NCBI GenBank assembly: GCA_963796325.1
Contig: CAWCLF010000001.1
Span: 1,054,001-1,118,000, forward strand
From: CAVYGN01 sp963796325
GTDB taxonomy: Bacteria; Spirochaetota; Brevinematia; Brevinematales; JAOACQ01
Length of the DNA stretch: 64,000 bases
Direction: 5' to 3'
The notes under the pieces are model-generated. The model was not told the origin of the DNA. It saw nothing but the letters and a program-made list of their open reading frames with translations, and did not search any database. Of the stretch, positions 34,182-42,661 are shown piece after piece (within the stretch, counting starts at the first letter, position 1; each line of letters opens with the position of its first letter). A program made the position numbers and the translations under genes.

Positions 34182-34811
34182 ATGAAATTTACATTTACAC
34201 TGCCTAATTTTTTAACCCTTTTAAGACTTATTTTAATACCTGTCATATTATTTTTCATAGTATACGAATCCATTGAAAATATATTTTTTGCCCTTGTTCT
34301 TTATTCCATTTCAGCCCTTACCGATTATTTCGACGGAAAACTTGCAAGGAGGCTGAACCAGAAATCTGATTTCGGCGAATATTTCGATCCCCTGGCGGAC
34401 AAGATCCTGATATGGAGCGTTTTCACCGTTTTAAGTTTTAAAACCGGGCTGTTCATTCCATTCTGGCTGATATTATTTTTATATGCAAGGGATTTTTATG
34501 TTACCTGGCTGCGCTCTTACTCGAAGAAAAAAAAGATCGCTTTTAAAACATCGGTGATTGCAAAGGCAAAAACCATGGTCCAGATGGTTGTCGTTGCCGT
34601 CATACTTGGATATCTTTTACTGACTCATATCATCAAATATATACTGAAGCTGACAGTAACCGATTATACCGGGATCTGGAAAACCGCCGCACCGGATTTT
34701 TACAGCTATATCGTTTACCTGCCCCTTATTTTGACTTTTATAACTGTAATTTTTACCCTGTATACTGCATTCGATTATTACATGTCATTCAGAAGGTCTT
34801 TAAATGAATAA
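34182..34811 (+). CDS. pgsA: CDP-diacylglycerol-glycerol-3-phosphate 3-phosphatidyltransferase
   Basis: This 209-residue inner-membrane enzyme makes phosphatidylglycerophosphate. The CDP-alcohol transferase motif is complete: DYFDGKLARRLNQKSDFGEY followed by FDPLADK (D-G-x2-A-R-x8-G-x3-D-x3-D pattern), at about residues 49-75. Several helices follow. The start ATG at 34182 has GAGG upstream; an in-frame GTG at 34155 is less likely. It overlaps pgpA by 8 bp, so the two consecutive steps of phosphatidylglycerol synthesis are coupled. Confidence 0.92.
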   Translation: MKFTFTLPNFLTLLRLILIPVILFFIVYESIENIFFALVLYSISALTDYFDGKLARRLNQKSDFGEYFDPLADKILIWSVFTVLSFKTGLFIPFWLILFLYARDFYVTWLRSYSKKKKIAFKTSVIAKAKTMVQMVVVAVILGYLLLTHIIKYILKLTVTDYTGIWKTAAPDFYSYIVYLPLILTFITVIFTLYTAFDYYMSFRRSLNE

Positions 34812-35292
34812 AAAAGTCGGCAGCAAACTGAAGGAAATGGTAGCGACGAGTTTTTTTGTCGGCTATATTCCGTTAATTCCGGGGACTATGGGAACGCTCG
34901 TAGGCATGGCGCTTTATATTTTTCTCTCAGAGTTTACTGTTTTCTATTATATATCTATAGCAGCCCTGCTCGTTATAGCAGTCTGGGTCAGCGATTATGC
35001 CGAGAAGCATATTTTTAAGATAAAGGATGCCCCCCATATAGTTATCGATGAAACAGTAGGATTTCTTATCGCTATGATTTCTTTCCCGTTCGACTGGTCC
35101 CTTTCAAGCATTAAATTTGTCGTTATAGGTTTCATTCTTTTCAGGGCCTTCGATATACTCAAGCCTTATCCTATCAAAGACTCTCAAAAATTAGAGGGCG
35201 GCTTCGGAGTCGTAATCGACGACGTTCTGGCGGCAATATATACAAACCTTTTCCTGCAGTTCCTGAGGATCATTCCTCATTTCTCTCGCTAG
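34804..35292 (+). CDS. pgpA: Phosphatidylglycerophosphatase A
   Basis: This 162-residue membrane phosphatase removes the phosphate from phosphatidylglycerophosphate. It has the family motifs GYIPLIPGTMGTLVG near residues 21-35, the metal-binding IVIDETVGFLIAM (about 79-91) and a late FRAFDILKPYPI. Start overlaps pgsA. Length is typical. Confidence 0.92.
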   Translation: MNKKVGSKLKEMVATSFFVGYIPLIPGTMGTLVGMALYIFLSEFTVFYYISIAALLVIAVWVSDYAEKHIFKIKDAPHIVIDETVGFLIAMISFPFDWSLSSIKFVVIGFILFRAFDILKPYPIKDSQKLEGGFGVVIDDVLAAIYTNLFLQFLRIIPHFSR

Positions 35293-35358
35293 GTTTTTTT
35301 AAAACTGCCCGATTGTCAAATCCTTTATTCTTTAGCCGGCTCTCTTTATAATGCTTTT

Positions 35359-36690
35359 ATGAAAATTCTTTTAATCCTGCCTGCATCCGGTTTATGGCGC
35401 GGCATAGGAAGGAAGAAGCTCTTTAACGGCAAAACATTCAGGTTTTCCCTTCTTTCGCTCCTGACCATTGCGGCTTTGACCCCGGCCGGGAATTCGATAA
35501 GAATAATCGACGAACAGATTGAGAATCCGCCCGACGAAGAATTCGATATTGTCGGAATTTCGGTCATGACCGCCACTGCCCCGCGGGCTTACGAGATATC
35601 GAGTTATTACCGCAAAAAAGGTTCGATTGTAGTTCTCGGCGGATTTCATCCTACGCTTAATCCGGCCGAAGCCCAAAGCCATGCCGATGCAATAGTCGTC
35701 GGACATGCCTACGGAGCCTGGCAAAAATTAATTTCCGACGCTTCACATGGCGTAGTGAAAAAGATTTACAGGGGATTTTCTATGGACTCTGTGCCTGTCC
35801 CGGCGGTACCGGAATTACTTCCCCGTGAACTCATGAAAAGAAACCATTACCTCACCGTCAATGCCACATATGCAACACTGGGCTGCAGGAACAGCTGTTC
35901 TTTCTGTTCTATAAACTCTTTTAACAATTCCGGCAGGTTCTTGAGAAGGATAGAACATGTCGCCCATGAAATATCAACTTTTAAAAGCAGGTTCTTTATG
36001 TTCATGGATGATAACCTGACACAGGACAGGGAATACGCTCTGGAACTTTTCGGGGCTCTTGCAGGTTTAAAGAAGAAATGGGTAACCCAGGCCTCCATTG
36101 AAATTGCAGACGATCCTGAATTATTATCCATGATGAGCAATGCGGGCTGTATCGGCATATTTACAGGCCTGGAAACATTTTCAGGAAAAGCGCTGAAATC
36201 GCATAATAAGAACATAAAATCTCCCGAATCATACTGCGCGGCAGTTGAAAAGATACATGCATGCGGCATTTATGTGGAATCGGGAATCATGTTCGGTTTC
36301 GATACGGATAATAGGGGCGTCTTTTCGGAAACGCTTGCCAGCTTGGAAAAAATAGGAGTCGATGTAATCCAGGCATCGATCGTAACTCCCATGCCCGGAA
36401 CCGATTTGTTTAAAAAAATGGAAGCCAGAATAAAAGACAGGAATTGGGAAAATTATGATTTTAAGCATGTTGTTTTTGAACCGGCTTTAATGTCCGGGGA
36501 AGAACTTTCTGCAGGTGTGCAATGGCTCAGGAGAGAATTTTATACGCCCTTAAGGATATTGAGAAGATTGTGGAGATGGATTAAAATGCCGGGCTTAAAT
36601 TTTTTCTATCCATTATTTTTGAATATTGCATATTACGGCAGGGCTAAAAGTTTCAAGCTTAAAGGTTATGATCCTTTGAAATATAATTAA
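35359..36690 (+). CDS. B12-binding-type radical SAM protein
   Basis: This 443-residue protein has an N-terminal cobalamin-binding-like Rossmann domain (about 1-135; FDIVGISVMTATAPRAYEIS, VVLGGFHPTLNPAEA) and a radical SAM core with C176, C180 and C183 in LGCRNSCSFCSI. MDDNLTQDREYALELF and the glycine-rich GIFTGLETFS further support the B12/radical SAM class (class B methyltransferases, HpnJ/BchE-like). The C-terminal part (about 380-443) is basic and may hold an amphipathic helix. Substrate is unknown. A small ATPase gene follows after 13 nt. Confidence 0.8.
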   Translation: MKILLILPASGLWRGIGRKKLFNGKTFRFSLLSLLTIAALTPAGNSIRIIDEQIENPPDEEFDIVGISVMTATAPRAYEISSYYRKKGSIVVLGGFHPTLNPAEAQSHADAIVVGHAYGAWQKLISDASHGVVKKIYRGFSMDSVPVPAVPELLPRELMKRNHYLTVNATYATLGCRNSCSFCSINSFNNSGRFLRRIEHVAHEISTFKSRFFMFMDDNLTQDREYALELFGALAGLKKKWVTQASIEIADDPELLSMMSNAGCIGIFTGLETFSGKALKSHNKNIKSPESYCAAVEKIHACGIYVESGIMFGFDTDNRGVFSETLASLEKIGVDVIQASIVTPMPGTDLFKKMEARIKDRNWENYDFKHVVFEPALMSGEELSAGVQWLRREFYTPLRILRRLWRWIKMPGLNFFYPLFLNIAYYGRAKSFKLKGYDPLKYN

Positions 36691-36703
36691 TACGGGGAAT
36701 ATT

Positions 36704-37438
36704 ATGCATTTAAAATCGATCCGCTTTCATCCGGAAAATTACCCGCAAAAGGATATATATCCGTTTTCGCTGGATATAATCAATGAAACAATGGAAATCG
36801 CCTTTCACAGCAATGCTGTATTTTTCGTGGGAGAAAACGGAAGCGGAAAATCCACGGTATTGAAGGCGATAGCGAAAAAATGTTCCATTTACCTATGGAG
36901 GGACGAAGGACGGCAGACCATGCATTACAATAAATTTTCCGAACAGCTTTACCGTTACATGGATGCCGAATGGACATCGGGCAGGGTGCCCGGTTCTTTT
37001 TTTGCTTCGGAATATTTCAGGTATTTTGCCGAATATCTCGATGAATGGTCAAAATCGGATCCTGGTATGATCAATTATTTCGGCGGTTCATCCCTTATTG
37101 AAAAATCTCACGGACAGGGATTTATGGCCTTCTTTAAAAGCCGTTATGCTATCAAGGGACTATATTTACTGGATGAACCGGAGAATGCCCTGTCACCGAA
37201 AAAACAGCTGGAGCTTGTCAGAATTATCAGTTCTGCTTCTGTGTCAGGTCATGCCCAATTCATCATAGCGACACATTCACCGATCCTGCTGGCGCTTCCG
37301 GGTGCGGAAATTTACAGTTTCGACCATGCACCGGCAAAGGCGGTATGTTTTGAACAAACCGACCATTTCCAGGTATACAGGGAATTTTTTAAGGACCCCG
37401 AAGGCCTGATAAACCGTAATCAAAAGATTTACCCTTGA
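36704..37438 (+). CDS. AAA family ATPase, RecF/SMC-like small ATPase
   Basis: This 244-residue single-domain ATPase has Walker A VGENGSGKSTVLKAIA (about 42-57), a D-loop/Walker B YLLDEPENALSPKKQ (about 156-170) and the switch His in FIIATHSPILLALPGAEIYS. This is the AAA_21/predicted-ATPase group that includes components of defence and repair systems as well as stand-alone proteins. No nuclease or toxin partner is adjacent; the closest neighbour is the radical SAM gene. The -35 box of the next gene overlaps its stop codon. Confidence 0.8.
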   Translation: MHLKSIRFHPENYPQKDIYPFSLDIINETMEIAFHSNAVFFVGENGSGKSTVLKAIAKKCSIYLWRDEGRQTMHYNKFSEQLYRYMDAEWTSGRVPGSFFASEYFRYFAEYLDEWSKSDPGMINYFGGSSLIEKSHGQGFMAFFKSRYAIKGLYLLDEPENALSPKKQLELVRIISSASVSGHAQFIIATHSPILLALPGAEIYSFDHAPAKAVCFEQTDHFQVYREFFKDPEGLINRNQKIYP

Positions 37439-37463
37439 CGTGATTTTAAAAATAAGATACAAT
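37435..37463 (+). promoter_or_regulatory. Promoter of first STAS gene
   Basis: TTGACG (37435-37440) and TACAAT (37458-37463) are 17 nt apart. The -35 overlaps the stop of the ATPase gene. The STAS ATG is 34 nt downstream. Confidence 0.7.
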
Positions 37464-37496
37464 TGGTACGTAAGAATAAATAAGCGGTTGTTTGAT

Positions 37497-37829
37497 ATGG
37501 AAAAAATATTTTACGAAGGCAACTACAGTGTTGTTGTAAAGAACGGCACGGTCGAAGTTGTAGGCAAAGTCGATACTATCGATTACTCGAAACTTATGGC
37601 CTTCCTCAATACCAATATCGATACGACTGGTTTCGACAGTGTCAACCTTGATTTCAGAAAAGCTGTTTTTATCAATTCTCTCGGAATAAAAGTTTTCGCA
37701 CGATTTATTTATAATGCTAAGAACAAGATTGTTATTGTGATCGATTCCTCTATCGAATGGCAGAATATCGCCCTTGCCCCGCTTGCCAATATCAGGCCCG
37801 ACAGCTGGGCTACTCTGAAAGTATATTGA
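37497..37829 (+). CDS. STAS-domain protein (anti-sigma-antagonist-like), first copy
   Basis: This 110-residue single-domain protein starts at ATG 37497; an upstream GTG at 37440 lies inside the promoter. The fold is SpoIIAA-like. The segment VFINSLGIKVFARFI aligns with the phospho-Ser loop of STAS switch proteins (usual DSSG). Here it reads NSLG, so the first Ser is kept and the second is Leu, and phosphorylation may differ from the second copy. It resembles the slr1659-type regulators of cyanobacteria (from memory, unverified). It opens the signalling island at 37.4-45.4 kb, facing the XRE gene. Confidence 0.8.
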   Translation: MEKIFYEGNYSVVVKNGTVEVVGKVDTIDYSKLMAFLNTNIDTTGFDSVNLDFRKAVFINSLGIKVFARFIYNAKNKIVIVIDSSIEWQNIALAPLANIRPDSWATLKVY

Positions 37830-37836
37830 TACTGTT

Positions 37837-38523
37837 TTATCTGTTGATCTTCCTTATTGAAGCGACTATGATTCCTATGATGTTTTTCCTGTCCTTGATT
37901 CCAAAGGATTTCATCTTGATTATTTCATCTTTATCAATGTCTGCCGATTGAGATAACGGCATGGAATGCAGAAGCTTTTCAATCTCCGCCTGATTGACCT
38001 GAATGGCAAAAAAGGAATCTCCGGAACCGTTGAAAAGCTGGTAAATTTCAATTGAATTTTCGATCGAAAGGGCGTAATACCTTTTATCCACTATGCGGTT
38101 AAAATCGCACCTGATTATATGGATGAGATTTTCCGCCTCTTTATAAATAAAATACAGTTTGTCGATCTCTTCCTGGGTCAGGTTCGATATATTGTCTTCA
38201 AATATATCATTTTCAATAATGTCGAACGGCACCTTTTCATACTTGAAGGTATTTTTCCAATCGTCAAAAACAAATTTTATTTCATCACCCTGGAATTCTT
38301 TGAAAACCCGGAGGGATATCAGGGGGCTTCTCGGCGGAAGGAAGTATTCGAGAGGCTGTTTGAAAATCTGCGATAACTTTTCCACGTCTTCGTGCTGAGG
38401 TATCCTTTCATTCTGCTCCCATTTAGAAACCAGGTTTGATGAAACGCCTATATGATCGGCAAGTTCGATTTGGGTCCAGTTTTCTTTTTTCCGGAACATT
38501 CTGATTTTATCGCCGATTGTCAT
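37837..38523 (-). CDS. XRE-family transcriptional regulator
   Basis: This 228-residue protein has an N-terminal Cro/CI-type HTH (about 5-60: MFRKKENWTQIELADHIGVS, LVSKWEQNERIPQ) and a C-terminal region of about 150 residues without a recognised fold that could bind an effector or partner. It is transcribed divergently from the second STAS gene, and a long palindrome lies between them. It is the obvious candidate to control the signalling operon and itself. Confidence 0.85.
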   Translation of the reverse strand: MTIGDKIRMFRKKENWTQIELADHIGVSSNLVSKWEQNERIPQHEDVEKLSQIFKQPLEYFLPPRSPLISLRVFKEFQGDEIKFVFDDWKNTFKYEKVPFDIIENDIFEDNISNLTQEEIDKLYFIYKEAENLIHIIRCDFNRIVDKRYYALSIENSIEIYQLFNGSGDSFFAIQVNQAEIEKLLHSMPLSQSADIDKDEIIKMKSFGIKDRKNIIGIIVASIRKINR

Positions 38524-38604
38524 ATTTAATTCCCGGTATTATTCTACAATATTTGAATTAATAATTCAAGAGTAAAAAATTATTTATTTTATTCGAGTAC
38601 TGTG

Positions 38605-38635
38605 TATTATTATTATTATTATTATATTATTATTA
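38605..38635. repeat. ATT trinucleotide repeat
   Basis: A run of about ten ATT/TAT units with one interruption lies between the XRE and STAS genes. It may bend DNA or vary in copy number. Confidence 0.8.
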
Positions 38636-38653
38636 ATTTATCTGTATCAAATT

Positions 38654-38677
38654 AAAATGTACAAATATGTACATTTT
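38654..38677. promoter_or_regulatory. Palindromic operator, XRE/STAS intergenic region
   Basis: AAAATGTAC-N6-GTACATTTT is a perfect 9-bp inverted repeat ending 3 bp before the -35 box of the STAS promoter. It is probably bound by the XRE protein. Confidence 0.65.
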
Positions 38678-38680
38678 CTA

Positions 38681-38709
38681 TTGACAAAAGAAGAATTGTG
38701 TGATACGAT
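38681..38709 (+). promoter_or_regulatory. Promoter of the STAS-2 operon
   Basis: Consensus TTGACA (38681-38686) and TACGAT (38704-38709) with 17-nt spacing drive the main signalling operon; the STAS ATG is 67 nt downstream. Confidence 0.8.
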
Positions 38710-38776
38710 TGAATAGTAAGAGAAGTGTCAGTTTTTTAATAAGCCAATGGTCCGGTAAAATCACAGGAGGCGGATT

Positions 38777-39100
38777 ATGGAATATAAGGATGAGACGTTC
38801 AGCATAAGTCTCAATGGAACAAAACTTGCGTTTCAAGGTAAAATTGAAAAATCGAATTATGAGGATCTTTCTTCTTTCCTGAAAAAAGTCGATGACTCTG
38901 TCAAAGAGACCGAGATGCAGGTTGATCTCCGCCAGCTTGACTTTCTGAACTCGAGCGGAATAAGAAGCCTTGCGGTATTTTTCCTTGAGTCAAAGAAAAA
39001 CATAAGAATAATAATCGATCCCGGTAAAACCTGGCAAAAAGTCGGCATTACGCCCCTGGAAAGTTTAAGGGAGGCGGGGAAGGTAAAAGTCACTGAGTAG
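38777..39100 (+). CDS. STAS-domain protein, second copy
   Basis: This 107-residue SpoIIAA-like protein follows an AGGAGG site. The switch loop reads FLNSSGIRSLAVFF, keeping the two serines used for phosphorylation in anti-sigma-factor antagonists. It is a paralogue of the protein at 37497-37829: both begin with a beta-strand-rich segment, have the NS-x-GI loop and end at a WQ-x-x motif. It is likely the phospho-switch partner of the GHKL-like proteins encoded just downstream. Partner identity is inference. Confidence 0.82.
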   Translation: MEYKDETFSISLNGTKLAFQGKIEKSNYEDLSSFLKKVDDSVKETEMQVDLRQLDFLNSSGIRSLAVFFLESKKNIRIIIDPGKTWQKVGITPLESLREAGKVKVTE

Positions 39101-39148
39101 CGCTCCAACCTTGCTGGAAATACAGGCAAATGCGATTGAGAGGTTTTT

Positions 39149-39676
39149 ATGGAAGAGATAAAAAGCTACGAGGACATTAGTAAACGCCAGGATTTTGAAT
39201 ATTTTTTCCGTTTCATGAAAACTCAGGATAATTTTGAAGAATTATGGAGAATGAAAGCGTCGGCTCGTGAAAGTCTCAGGGAATGGCTGATGGCAACTCA
39301 TGCTGTTCCAAAAACCGTGGAAGTGATATCGAATTCGGCCAGCGAACTTATCGAAAATTGTATTAAATATTCTGAAATGAACGCTCATTCGTTCGTCTAT
39401 ATACAGGTGATGGGAAAGACTGTCGGCATTGAAACAATGAATTCTTCCACCGCCGATCAAAAAAGAAAAATATCCGAATATATTCAATTCATCAACTCAA
39501 CAAGCAAAGGAAATCCCACCAGGATCTATCTTGACAAGATCGCCGAATCGATTCATACCGGCAAGAGCCAGATCGGCCTTCTTAAGATTCTTATGGAAAC
39601 AAAGGGAACTCTGGAACTGATCGATCATAAGAATGAGAAAAATATCGTGCATATCAGAGTGAGGATGAATGCCTGA
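39149..39676 (+). CDS. GHKL/RsbW-like protein, copy A
   Basis: This 175-residue protein has an N-terminal signature FEELWRMKASARESLREWL (38-56 region), an N-box-like NSASELIENCIKYS (about 72-85) and a GL-containing SQIGLLKILME near the C-terminus. The DxGxG (G1) box expected after the N-box strand is replaced by ETMNSS, so ATP binding is uncertain. It resembles the slr1658/SiaB-type group (from memory). It would be the kinase-like or binding partner of the STAS protein. It is a tandem paralogue of the next gene. Confidence 0.72.
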   Translation: MEEIKSYEDISKRQDFEYFFRFMKTQDNFEELWRMKASARESLREWLMATHAVPKTVEVISNSASELIENCIKYSEMNAHSFVYIQVMGKTVGIETMNSSTADQKRKISEYIQFINSTSKGNPTRIYLDKIAESIHTGKSQIGLLKILMETKGTLELIDHKNEKNIVHIRVRMNA

Positions 39677-39733
39677 GCACCGGCCCTCAATTGCTGCTTA
39701 ACCGGCAGTATAATTTAAAAGGGGGATGAGGTT

Positions 39734-40264
39734 ATGACTGACTTGAATACTGTATTGAACAGGGCTGCAGGAGATTTCGAGTATTATTTCAGGTTCAAGA
39801 AGCTCTCCATGAACTTTGAGGAACTATGGAGAATGAAATCAGCTGCCCGTGAAAGCCTCAGGGAATGGCTTGTGGCTGTCCATACAGGGCATAAGACTGC
39901 CGAGGTTATTGCAAATTCGGCCAGCGAACTGATCGAAAACTGCATAAAGTATTCGATCATGGATACTTTTTCATCGGTTTATATCGGCGTTGCCGGGGAC
40001 TGCGTCAATATAGAGACCGTCAACAGCGCCGCTCTGAATGAAATAAACACTCTCAAGGATTTTATAGATATTATCAGCAGGAAAAAGAATTCCCTTTCCG
40101 ATTTATTTTTAAAAAAAATTACAGATTCGGTGTCTAATACTTCAAGCCAGATCGGGCTTATAAAGATCATTATGGAATCTCACGGAGCCATACGCCTTAT
40201 CGATAACGAAAATGACGCGAGCCTCGTCCATCTCCTGGTTGAGATGAAAACTTATCAAAGGTAA
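39734..40264 (+). CDS. GHKL/RsbW-like protein, copy B
   Basis: This 176-residue paralogue of the preceding protein shares roughly 45% identity by eye, including NFEELWRMK, ARESLREWL, NSASELIENCIKYS and SQIGL. The G1 box is again altered (ETVNSA). Tandem duplication may give two partners for the two STAS proteins, for example a kinase and a non-catalytic competitor. An AAAGGGGGATGAGG region serves as ribosome-binding site. Confidence 0.72.
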   Translation: MTDLNTVLNRAAGDFEYYFRFKKLSMNFEELWRMKSAARESLREWLVAVHTGHKTAEVIANSASELIENCIKYSIMDTFSSVYIGVAGDCVNIETVNSAALNEINTLKDFIDIISRKKNSLSDLFLKKITDSVSNTSSQIGLIKIIMESHGAIRLIDNENDASLVHLLVEMKTYQR

Positions 40265-40270
40265 GTTATT

Positions 40271-41602
40271 ATGGAAGGAAAGATTAACGTCAGAAAGAAG
40301 ACCGTAAGAGAAATATCGATATATGTCATTTATTTCATTGCCTCGTCTTTAGTCATGATCCTGTCCCGGAATTTTACACAAATCCCCTTTTTAGCTCTCA
40401 TATCGCTTGAGTACCTGTCGGTTGCGGCTTTATCATTATTACTTGATTACGGCTTATACTTCCCGCTTATATTATCCGCGATCGGGGCTGCATGTACAGG
40501 ACTACTTGCCCCAGCCGGCCCTTATCCGGGATATTATCATTCGACAGGCATTATTATTGAAGGATTTATTTTCTTTTATTACAGATACAGAAGCCCCGGA
40601 AGGGACAAATCTTCTAAAGTCCCCGGTAATCCGGCCGCAAGAGAACAGGAAGTTTTCATGGAAAACCTCGGAAAAAACCTTTCGGAAATTAATGAAATGC
40701 TCGATGCTTATTCCGGTAAAGTGGACGGCCTGTTTTTTTCATCTCTTGAATTAAATTCCAGGGTAAACAATACGGTAGAAGAATGGAGACATTTAATGGA
40801 TTCCATAAACTGGACCGATTCGGAGATCGATAAAGAGGACGATCTTGTCGATCTGAATGTCACAAGGCAGGAGGAATTTTGTCTGAAACTGGAAGACCTG
40901 ACGGTCCATGTACATAAAGCGAGTGAAATCAATAAAATTTTGAAGGATAATGCAGAAATGGGGAAATCGGGACTCTCCACGGTTTCAGAATCGAATAAAA
41001 AATTCCTTAAATATCAGAAACATATGATGGATATCAACAAGCTTATACAGGATATTTCCAACAGGACCCATATTCTGTCTTTGAACGCATCGATCGAAGC
41101 GACAAAAGCGGGGACGTACGGACATGGCTTTTCCATAGTCGCAGGGGAAATCAGGCGTCTTGCAGATGAATCACGCAGGCAGTCCGGTGAAATAAACAAT
41201 CTCATAAAGGGAATGAATAAGGAAATCGACAGCAGCATCAGGATTATGGATAATGTAAATCAAAACTTTATGATGATACTGGGCGGCATTGATGAATCCT
41301 ATCCGATTATTGAAGGGATCGGTGAATCGATGACTAAAATTATGGAGGGAGGGAAACTCACGCAGGAAAATATTAAAAGCCTTAAGCATGGAATGGCCCT
41401 GATCAAAGAAAATAACGATAAAGAAGGAAAGATTGCAGAGGAATATTACAATACATTTATCAGCCTGAGGGATTATTTTAATATGCTTGCAAATACGATC
41501 GACGAGCTGAAGGATTACAATCAGAAATCATCCGTTTCCCTGAAAAACATCGGATCCCTTCAGCGGCCCGGCAAGGCAAACGATCCGGCTGAAGGCTTTT
41601 GA
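40271..41602 (+). CDS. Membrane MCP-like signalling protein
   Basis: This 443-residue protein has three or four N-terminal helices (about 13-100) with almost no extracytoplasmic domain, and no HAMP seen. A long helical cytoplasmic region carries the methyl-accepting hairpin tip NRTHILSLNASIEATKAG near 262-280 and the trailing GHGFSIVAGEIRRLADES. It should form a coiled-coil signalling hairpin that can bind CheW/CheA-like partners or signal within this module. It starts 6 nt after the second GHKL-like gene, so it belongs to the operon. Confidence 0.8.
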   Translation: MEGKINVRKKTVREISIYVIYFIASSLVMILSRNFTQIPFLALISLEYLSVAALSLLLDYGLYFPLILSAIGAACTGLLAPAGPYPGYYHSTGIIIEGFIFFYYRYRSPGRDKSSKVPGNPAAREQEVFMENLGKNLSEINEMLDAYSGKVDGLFFSSLELNSRVNNTVEEWRHLMDSINWTDSEIDKEDDLVDLNVTRQEEFCLKLEDLTVHVHKASEINKILKDNAEMGKSGLSTVSESNKKFLKYQKHMMDINKLIQDISNRTHILSLNASIEATKAGTYGHGFSIVAGEIRRLADESRRQSGEINNLIKGMNKEIDSSIRIMDNVNQNFMMILGGIDESYPIIEGIGESMTKIMEGGKLTQENIKSLKHGMALIKENNDKEGKIAEEYYNTFISLRDYFNMLANTIDELKDYNQKSSVSLKNIGSLQRPGKANDPAEGF

Positions 41603-41631
41603 ATCATTGCCGACTTCTGGAGGAAAGGAGC

Positions 41632-42639
41632 ATGAATAATAAAATTGGATCGGTTACTCTGGAAAGGATTCTGTCAGGGTTGCCCGATGCCGTAATATAT
41701 ACCGGCCCTGACCTTAAAATACGTCTTTATAAAGGCGGAGCCGGCCAGATTTTCGGATTCGATGAAAAGGATGTCCTGGGGAAGAAGATTACTTTTCTGA
41801 TAGACAATATCTTACTGCTCATAAAAGACGGGGGGGAATTTCACAGTCCGGTCAAGGATATCAAATGCAAAAACAGGGAAGGGCGGAATATTACCGTAGA
41901 CCTGGTCAATTACATCACATATGAAAATGAAGGAATAACATGGATTTTCAGGGAACAGACCGACAGGTCCATGGTTGAAATTTTCCTTGACATGTATCAT
42001 GACAATATAGAAAGAGAACTTTTAAGGCAGGTCAATGAAAAGACCCATGCACTTGAAAATCTTACAATGGCTCTTGTCAATGCTCTGGAAAACGCAAATC
42101 TTCTTAACGATACCGAAACAGGTAATCATATCATACGTGTAAGCGAATTTTCAGGGCTTCTTGCCGAATGCCTGGATGCAAGTCCCGATTTTATTAAGCG
42201 GATAAAACTTTATTCACCCCTTCATGATGCCGGGAAAGTGGGAATTCCGGACAGGCTGTTAAAAAAACATGGCCGTTATACAATATTGGAGGCCAAGCTC
42301 ATGCAGGACCACGTTATAATCGGTGCAAGAATGCTCGATTCAAAGGAAATCGATATAATGGCAAAAAATATAGTGCTCTACCATCATGAAAAATGGGATG
42401 GAAGCGGTTATGTAAAAGGCCTGAAAGGAGAGGAAATACCCTACGAAGCCAGGATAGTCGCCGTTGCCGATATATTCGATGCCCTGCTTTCTAAAAGAGT
42501 CTATAAAGAGGCTTACTCCAAAGATAAGGCGCACAAGATAATCCGGGAACTGGGCGGTACCGAACTCGATCCTCTTATAGTAAAGGCCCTGCTGGACAAT
42601 TCAGCGAAATTTGACGTATTATTCGAACGATACAAGTAA
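41632..42639 (+). CDS. PAS-HD-GYP protein, putative c-di-GMP phosphodiesterase
   Basis: This 335-residue protein starts at ATG 41632 behind GGAGGAAAGGAG (an upstream in-frame TTG overlaps the previous gene). A PAS domain covers about 8-115, then a coiled coil, then an HD-GYP domain from about 145. HD is present in PLHDAGKVGIPD. The GYP signature reads GSGYVKGLKG, with Val in place of Pro. HHEKWDG is intact. It may still hydrolyse c-di-GMP or only bind it. Confidence 0.82.
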   Translation: MNNKIGSVTLERILSGLPDAVIYTGPDLKIRLYKGGAGQIFGFDEKDVLGKKITFLIDNILLLIKDGGEFHSPVKDIKCKNREGRNITVDLVNYITYENEGITWIFREQTDRSMVEIFLDMYHDNIERELLRQVNEKTHALENLTMALVNALENANLLNDTETGNHIIRVSEFSGLLAECLDASPDFIKRIKLYSPLHDAGKVGIPDRLLKKHGRYTILEAKLMQDHVIIGARMLDSKEIDIMAKNIVLYHHEKWDGSGYVKGLKGEEIPYEARIVAVADIFDALLSKRVYKEAYSKDKAHKIIRELGGTELDPLIVKALLDNSAKFDVLFERYK

Positions 42640-42661
42640 TATTTTCAAGAGGTATACAGAC

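Noticed and set aside
36704..37438. Defence-system ATPase
   Set aside because: The ATPase type occurs in such systems, but no nuclease, reverse transcriptase or toxin gene is adjacent and the neighbours are housekeeping genes.
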